Source: an uncultured Eubacteriales bacterium (lineage in GTDB: Bacteria; Bacillota; Clostridia; Christensenellales; UBA1242). Taken from it: a DNA stretch of 9,085 nt. The DNA is taken from contig CARBWQ010000024.1 in the NCBI GenBank assembly GCA_948949055.1, positions 1 to 9,085 on the forward strand. Direction: 5' to 3'. The position numbers and the translations under genes were made by a program. Shown piece after piece: positions 5,597 through 9,085 of the stretch (positions are counted from its first letter, which is position 1; each line of letters begins with the position of its first letter). Below the pieces are notes generated by a model that was not told the origin of the DNA, ran no database searches, and worked only from the letters and a program-made list of their open reading frames with translations.

Positions 5597-5631
5597 AATA
5601 TAACACAAAACGATTAGACTTGTGTTATACT
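5597..5631. promoter_or_regulatory. Symmetrical divergent promoter region
   Basis: TATAACACAA (5599-5608) and TTGTGTTATA (5620-5629) are perfect reverse complements with an 11-base spacer, and each arm carries an extended -10. On the plus strand TGTTATACT (5623-5631) faces the S41 peptidase gene, with a leader of about 64 bases. On the minus strand TGTTATATT (5605-5597) faces the small gene starting at 5504, with a leader of about 85 bases. Neither has a recognisable -35. The two polymerase sites overlap, so they should compete, and the symmetry could also be an operator. Confidence 0.55.
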
Positions 5632-5660
5632 AATTTGTGAGACTAAGTTCAACGACAAAG

Positions 5661-5687
5661 GTTTTTGATTTTCGCAAAATCAAAAAC
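5661..5687 (+). promoter_or_regulatory. Perfect 12-bp hairpin in the leader of the S41 peptidase gene
   Basis: GTTTTTGATTTT (5661-5672) and AAAATCAAAAAC (5676-5687) are perfect reverse complements around a CGC loop. The hairpin ends three bases before the AAGGAAG ribosome site (from 5691). No U-run follows, so it is not a terminator. It may protect the 5' end of the mRNA or influence access to the ribosome site (inference). Confidence 0.5.
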
Positions 5688-5701
5688 AAGAAGGAAGAAA
5701 C

Positions 5702-6760
5702 ATGGAAAATGATGAATTGATAAAACAAATAATTAAAAAACTTGAACAAGAACATATAAACATATATCATGATATTTCAAAAGCAGAAATTCAAGAACAT
5801 ATTGCATCCATTAAAAATATTAATAGTTTATCACCAACTGAATTTGATTGTGAGATGATGAAATTATTTGCAATGTTCAAAGATTCCCACACTTCTTATC
5901 GGATTCCATTCAAACCTTTAATTAATAAAATCATATTTCTCAACAAAAAATTTTATGTTTACGAAAATAACCATTGGGAACAAATTGAAACCTTTGGGAA
6001 GTTATCTACACACCAGTTTTACAATAAATTAAAGCCCTTAATGAATTATGAAACGCAAGAATGGCTAAATCATATGATTTCAAGTAGTGCAAATAACGGT
6101 TATATTTATGAAATGTTAAATTTGTTACAAAATGGCTCCATTGAATTAACCTTGACCAGTGGAAGGAAAATAGATTTAGAAGTAGTTAAAGTAAAAGCGA
6201 AACAAAATAAGCAAATAAAGAAAGTGATACCTTATGACTATAAAATATTGGAAGGAAACATTTTATATTTGCGATATGCCAAGTGTTTTGACGATAAGGA
6301 GTACCCGTTTAATTTGATGGTTGAGGACATATCCAAAAAGATTCAAAAAAAACATATAGAAAGATATATTCTTGATGTTCGGGGTAATACAGGTGGAAAC
6401 TCTGAAATATTAAATCCTTTTCAACAATTAGTAGCAGAAAAGAATATGAAAGGTTGCGTGCTAATTGATAATGGAGTTTTTTCATCTGGTAGATTTGCTG
6501 TTGCAAGATTTAAAAAGCATCTTAATGCAATTTTGATAGGTCAACCAACCGGTGGTGCTACAAAATCATATGGTTATACAAAACCATTGGAAGTAGAAGA
6601 CAAAAAGTTTTCAGCATCGATAAGGTTGTGGGATTTTAGTGATGCGTTTGGATATGAAGGGGCAATTAAGCCAGATATTTTTGTAAAAGAAAGCATAGAA
6701 GATATTCAAAAGCAGAGTGATGTGGTTTTGGATAAAGCCGTAAAGGTTTTAAAAAGTTAA
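5702..6760 (+). CDS. S41-family peptidase, cytoplasmic type
   Basis: A 352-residue protein whose C-terminal half is the S41 (C-terminal processing/tricorn-type) serine protease core. Visible signatures: FAMFKDSHTSYR (residues 56-67) with His63 as in the D.H. motif that precedes the core, then ILYLRY (187-192), LDVRGNTGGN (224-233), the nucleophile region GVFSSGRFA (258-266; Ser261 or Ser262), IGQPTGGATKSYG (279-291) and AIKPDI (321-326). There is no signal peptide, membrane segment or recognisable PDZ domain, so it probably acts in the cytoplasm, unlike secreted CtpA-type enzymes. The start is supported by AAGGAAG at 5691-5697 ahead of the ATG. An S51-type peptidase follows after 64 bases without a terminator, so the two may be cotranscribed. 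The native substrate is unknown. Confidence 0.88.
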   Translation: MENDELIKQIIKKLEQEHINIYHDISKAEIQEHIASIKNINSLSPTEFDCEMMKLFAMFKDSHTSYRIPFKPLINKIIFLNKKFYVYENNHWEQIETFGKLSTHQFYNKLKPLMNYETQEWLNHMISSSANNGYIYEMLNLLQNGSIELTLTSGRKIDLEVVKVKAKQNKQIKKVIPYDYKILEGNILYLRYAKCFDDKEYPFNLMVEDISKKIQKKHIERYILDVRGNTGGNSEILNPFQQLVAEKNMKGCVLIDNGVFSSGRFAVARFKKHLNAILIGQPTGGATKSYGYTKPLEVEDKKFSASIRLWDFSDAFGYEGAIKPDIFVKESIEDIQKQSDVVLDKAVKVLKS

Positions 6761-6824
6761 AAAAAAGACTTTGTCGTCCGTTGACACAAATATGCACAAT
6801 AAAAAGTTTTTTTAGGAGTTATAT

Positions 6825-7499
6825 ATGAAATTAGTTCTTACATCATCGGATATTAGTCAACCTGAAATATTAAAAGAAGTTTTGGATTTGGCAGGCAAAC
6901 CTGCAAAAGAAATTTCTGTTGCTGTTCTTAATGAAGCCTCGGCAGTTGAAGAAGGTGATAAAAGATGGCTTATTGAAGGTTTAGAGTTATTATCAAAAAC
7001 CTTTGGAAAAACAATTGAATTGGTTAATTTATTAGCACTTGATATCATAGAGATAGAAAAACGAATTGAAAAATATGACATTATTTTCTGTTTTGGTGGA
7101 AGTGCCGAATGGCTTAAAGTGGTTTTTGAAAAAACAGGTTTTTCAAAATTACTTCCTAAGTTATTAAAAAATAAAGTATGGATTGGAAGCTCTGCTGGCA
7201 GTATGATTTTAGGTAGAATGCCAACAACTATTACACAAGATTATATTTATAACGTAGAAAATTATTATGGAGTGACGGATTATTTAAAGATTGTAAATTT
7301 ATCTATTTTGCCACATATTTTTGGGAAATTTGTTCCAAAAGATTCTTTTGAAAAGTGTATCGAAGAATCAAAGAAACAGCAATATCCGGTTTATGTTTTA
7401 TCCGATAAGTCAGCAGTTATTGTAAATGATGAAAAAGTATATATGGTTGGAGAGCAATGTTATAAATTACAAGCCGGAGAAATTGAAAAAAAATTATAA
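6825..7499 (+). CDS. Peptidase S51 (dipeptidase E-like) family protein
   Basis: A 224-residue protein of the S51 family, which has a class I glutamine amidotransferase-like fold and in dipeptidase E cleaves Asp-X dipeptides. The fold markers are the CFGGSAEWL loop (residues 89-97, oxyanion side), the nucleophile elbow GSSAGSMIL (121-129; Ser123), LPHIF with the likely catalytic His164, and the C-terminal LSDKSAVIV strand (192-200). Length matches the family (about 220-240). Cyanophycinase belongs to the same family, so an alternative substrate cannot be excluded. AGGAG at 6814-6818 lies six bases before the ATG. It follows the S41 gene by 64 bases; a TTGACA at 6781 lacks a matching -10, so cotranscription is favoured. 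Together the pair suggests intracellular peptide breakdown. Confidence 0.87.
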   Translation: MKLVLTSSDISQPEILKEVLDLAGKPAKEISVAVLNEASAVEEGDKRWLIEGLELLSKTFGKTIELVNLLALDIIEIEKRIEKYDIIFCFGGSAEWLKVVFEKTGFSKLLPKLLKNKVWIGSSAGSMILGRMPTTITQDYIYNVENYYGVTDYLKIVNLSILPHIFGKFVPKDSFEKCIEESKKQQYPVYVLSDKSAVIVNDEKVYMVGEQCYKLQAGEIEKKL

Positions 7500-7562
7500 A
7501 TTAATAAAAACTTAATGCAAACTATTTTAATCTATGCTTTAATAATTTTAGGAGATTTCAAA

Positions 7563-7595
7563 TTGAGTAAAGATTTTGATTTTATAAAAGAATAA
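7563..7595 (+). other. Possible 10-codon leader ORF before the lipoprotein gene
   Basis: GGAG (7551-7554) is followed eight bases later by TTG and ten codons (MSKDFDFIKE) ending in TAA. The stop abuts the AAGGAG that precedes the lipoprotein ATG, and both reading frames agree. It may be a translated leader or the stump of an older gene; the evidence is only the ribosome site and spacing. Confidence 0.2.
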
Positions 7596-7601
7596 GGAGA
7601 A

Positions 7602-8052
7602 ATGAATAAAGAAAAAAATAAAAGTATTTTTATAAAATTGTAGCTAGTTTAATTTGCTGTTTTTCTTTTATTTTGATTGGATGTGGAAATTCGAAGCCCA
7701 ACGATTCAGTCCCCAAATATTATACATTGTCAGTCACAGCAAATAATTCCTCTTATGGTCAAGTTACAGGTGGAGGAGAATATGAATATGGGACGGAAGT
7801 AGAATTAGTCGCCACAGCAAATGAAGGCTACACCTTTGTTAAGAAGGAGAAGAGGTAAATTTTCATTTCTTCTCAGCTATGATGTGCTCAGTTTCAGAGG
7901 ATGCAGGTCCTGACGAAAATCATGCTGGCGTTATTGGAAGTACCCACTATAATGTTATTGTTTCATCAGAAAAAACAACAGAAACTTACTACAAAGATAT
8001 AAAACATGGTTATACCATTCATGTAGAATTCAGTTTTTCGGAATTACAGTAA
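7602..8052 (+). pseudogene. Broken lipoprotein gene with one InlB-type repeat
   Basis: Three frame segments read in order as one lipoprotein of about 150 residues. Segment one starts at ATG 7602 (Lys/Asn-rich start MNKEKNK) and stops at 7641. Segment two, open from 7622, supplies the hydrophobic stretch VASLICCFSFILIGC with lipobox LIGC (Cys at 7682-7684) and then a divergent InlB B-repeat: YTLSVTANN, GQVTGGGEYEYGTEVEL, ATANEGYTFV. It stops at 7858. Segment three, open from 7843 to the TAA at 8050-8052, supplies the C-terminal half, including SEDAGPDENHAGVIGS and ending HVEFSFSELQ. One extra base in AAAA at 7620-7623 and one near 7841-7847 would restore a continuous frame. The protein would be exported and lipid-anchored; such repeat proteins are surface proteins of unclear role. 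The ribosome site AAGGAG sits only two bases from the ATG. The shortest intact piece (7673-7858) starts inside the signal peptide, so it is not a real gene on its own. Confidence 0.7.
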
Positions 8053-8107
8053 ATTTGATTATCAATAAGTAGAACTCTTCACAAAATTTTGATACAACTT
8101 TCCTTTA

Positions 8108-8128
8108 TTGTTGTCGCAATGACAACAA
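8108..8128. repeat. Short perfect hairpin in the spacer
   Basis: TTGTTGTC (8108-8115) and GACAACAA (8121-8128) form an 8-bp stem with loop GCAAT. No T-run follows. Its minus strand reads TGTCATTGCGAC, which recalls dispersed palindromic repeats found between genes in many bacteria; that link is from memory and unproven. The rest of 8053-8156 shows no gene. Confidence 0.35.
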
Positions 8129-8156
8129 CTTCCCTACCCTGCAATTAGCTAAAAAC

Positions 8157-8190
8157 AAAAAAAAGCAAAACTTCAAAATTTTGCTTTTTT
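8157..8190 (-). terminator. Bidirectional terminator between convergent genes
   Basis: AAAAAAGCAAAA (8159-8170) pairs with TTTTGCTTTTTT (8179-8190) around an eight-base loop. On the minus strand the stem begins four bases after the stop codon at 8194 and ends in a T8 run (8164-8157). On the plus strand it can end the peptidase and lipoprotein transcript. Confidence 0.85.
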
Positions 8191-8193
8191 AAA

Positions 8194-8816
8194 TTATAAG
8201 CCTTTTTTTTCGTTGTCTAATACATCGTCTTTTAAAGAATTGTCTGTGCTAGTATTATTCAAATTACTTCCTTCATCTTTCTTATCGTCGTCAGATTGTT
8301 TTTCAGGTAAAATATTAAAACATTCTGTCACTATTCTTCCATCTCCCAAAGGGCCTAAACTTTTAAATGAAAATTTATATTGCTCATAACCCAAATCATT
8401 CATAGCCTGTTTTACACTTTTACCATCAAGAAAAATTACTCCCTTTGGCAAATACTCTTCTATTTTTTCATTGATCTTTTTCAAATTAAAATCTCTATCC
8501 GTTCCAATATCAACCACTTCACTAATTCGTCCTGAGTTTATAGTAACAAATGTGACATAGTCAGATAAAAGCTCAGTACTAGAAGGAATAAATAAAGGAA
8601 TACTTCTGCTTATATTTTCTTTGATTATTTTCCCCTCATTTTCTGAATCAATATAGGCATTACCACTCCTAAAATCATTCATTGTTTCTTCATAATTATA
8701 TGCAATATATTCAACTGTTAAACTAATATGTGAAAACATAAAGTTTCCAGCAAAACCAAATTTATCTTCAAAATAACTGGATAATTTTTTTCAATATCTT
8801 TAATTTCTTCCATCAT
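8194..8816 (-). CDS. Uncharacterised soluble protein, frame break near the N-terminus
   Basis: The main open frame runs from 8739 to 8194 (181 residues, ATG at 8739 without a good ribosome site). The better start is the ATG at 8816-8814, with AAGGAG five bases upstream. Its frame runs ten codons into an A7 run (8791-8785) and then ends after 32 codons. One added A, or a -1 slip on A AAA AAT, joins it to the main frame as a 207-residue protein beginning MMEEIKDIEKKLSSYFEDKF. I do not recognise a family. The core is mixed alpha/beta, with an amphipathic KKINEKIEEYLPKG helix and a conserved-looking GDGRIVTECFNILP end. A low-complexity acidic tail rich in Asp, Asn, Ser and Lys (about 45 residues) follows. 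No signal peptide or membrane segment is seen, so it is likely cytoplasmic. A terminator follows directly. Confidence 0.7.
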
Positions 8817-8851
8817 ATTCACTCCTTAACTCTTAATTTTATAATTACACA

Positions 8852-8880
8852 AGTTTAATTATTTGCAAACTTTTTATCAA
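8852..8880 (-). promoter_or_regulatory. Possible promoter of the uncharacterised gene
   Basis: Reading leftward, TTGATA (8880-8875) and TAAACT (8857-8852) are 17 bases apart. The start point would be near 8845, about 30 bases before the ATG at 8816. The -10 matches only four of six positions. Confidence 0.35.
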
Positions 8881-9007
8881 CAACAAATTTTATGTTCGAC
8901 CAAAAGAATATTTCAACTATATATTAAGTTAAGGGCAATACCCCCTCTCATAGTTTTGTAAAAATCTTGCAATTTTTGTCGTGTATTATGTTTTTTTGTC
9001 TTGTTTA

Positions 9008-9016
9008 TGTTATAAT
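9008..9016 (+). promoter_or_regulatory. Extended -10 promoter of the right-edge gene
   Basis: TGTTATAAT (9008-9016) is a perfect extended -10. No -35 is evident at 17 bases. Transcription would start near 9023, at the AGGAGG ribosome site itself, so the leader is very short, as at the HAD gene. Confidence 0.6.
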
Positions 9017-9037
9017 CAAACTAGGAGGCATTTAAAA

Positions 9038-9085
9038 ATGGATAAAGTATTTTTTGCAAAAATGAATAATGTTAACGAGATAAAT
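9038..9085 (+). CDS. Start of a gene cut by the window end
   Basis: An ATG at 9038 with AGGAGG at 9023-9028 (nine-base spacing) and a strong extended -10 just upstream opens a frame that stays open for the 16 codons available (MDKVFFAKMNNVNEIN). The downstream part is outside the window, and too little is present to name a family. Confidence 0.75.
   Translation, partial: MDKVFFAKMNNVNEIN

Noticed and set aside
6781..6786. TTGACA upstream of the S51 gene as a promoter -35
   Set aside because: No acceptable -10 hexamer occurs 15-19 bases downstream.
7563..7604. Reading through the TAA at 7593 to fuse the mini-ORF with the lipoprotein start
   Set aside because: The frames agree, but nothing suggests stop-codon reassignment or readthrough; TAA is the normal stop throughout the window.
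8891..8901. GGTCGAA on the minus strand upstream of the uncharacterised gene as a 0A box
   Set aside because: It has one mismatch in the core and no second site nearby; this is expected by chance.
5651..8983. TTTGTCGT words near the S41, S51 and right-edge genes (5659-5652 minus, 6770 plus, 8975 plus) as 0A boxes
   Set aside because: They match only the first seven positions of the consensus, and the same word occurs inside the zeta-like coding region (3091), so their placement is not selective.
1..9085. CRISPR array, insertion sequence, integrase or phage genes
   Set aside because: No regularly spaced repeats, transposase or integrase frames, or flanking target duplications were found on either strand.

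Overview
The window is low-GC (about 30% by eye), gene-dense bacterial DNA that uses the standard code: every Trp is TGG, no frame contains an in-frame TGA, and nearly all stops are TAA. A protein made of the Spo0A DNA-binding domain, strong GGAGG-type ribosome sites, extended -10 promoters and many U-tailed hairpin terminators all point to the Bacillota, most likely an uncultured member of the Clostridia. No gene is a strict species marker, so the lineage below phylum is inference.

Layout from left to right. (a) A single HAD-family hydrolase (253-921, +) converges on a stand-alone Spo0A C-terminal-domain regulator (984-1397, -); they share a bidirectional terminator. The regulator's promoter sits inside a perfect 12-bp inverted repeat whose arms resemble 0A boxes. 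(b) A five-gene leftward operon (4769 to 1576) runs from an extended -10 promoter near 4845 to a clear terminator at 1529-1569. In order of transcription it encodes a GNAT acetyltransferase, a class I SAM methyltransferase, a zeta-toxin-like P-loop kinase, a SET-domain protein lysine methyltransferase with a post-SET zinc motif, and an endonuclease/exonuclease/phosphatase (EEP) family enzyme. (c) Divergent from it lies a tRNA-Leu(CAG) with its own promoter and terminator. (d) A small frame-disrupted gene (5263-5504, -) shares a symmetrical divergent promoter with a cytoplasmic S41-family peptidase (5702-6760, +). That is followed by an S51 dipeptidase E-like peptidase (6825-7499, +) and a broken lipoprotein gene with one InlB-type repeat (7602-8052, +). 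(e) An uncharacterised leftward gene (8194-8816) has a frame break in an A7 run near its start. (f) At the right edge a new rightward gene starts at 9038 and is cut by the window end.

The genes do not form one recognisable pathway. The region reads as an accessory stretch of short transcription units, each with its own promoter and terminator, mostly coding for small soluble modifying or hydrolytic enzymes. Two things stand out. One is the receiver-less Spo0A-type regulator with 0A-box-like sites over its own promoter. The other is a series of four frame breaks in three genes between 5.2 and 8.8 kb. Each is repaired by adding one base, three of them in A runs just after well-placed start codons, which raises the choice between assembly error, gene decay and deliberate frameshifting.
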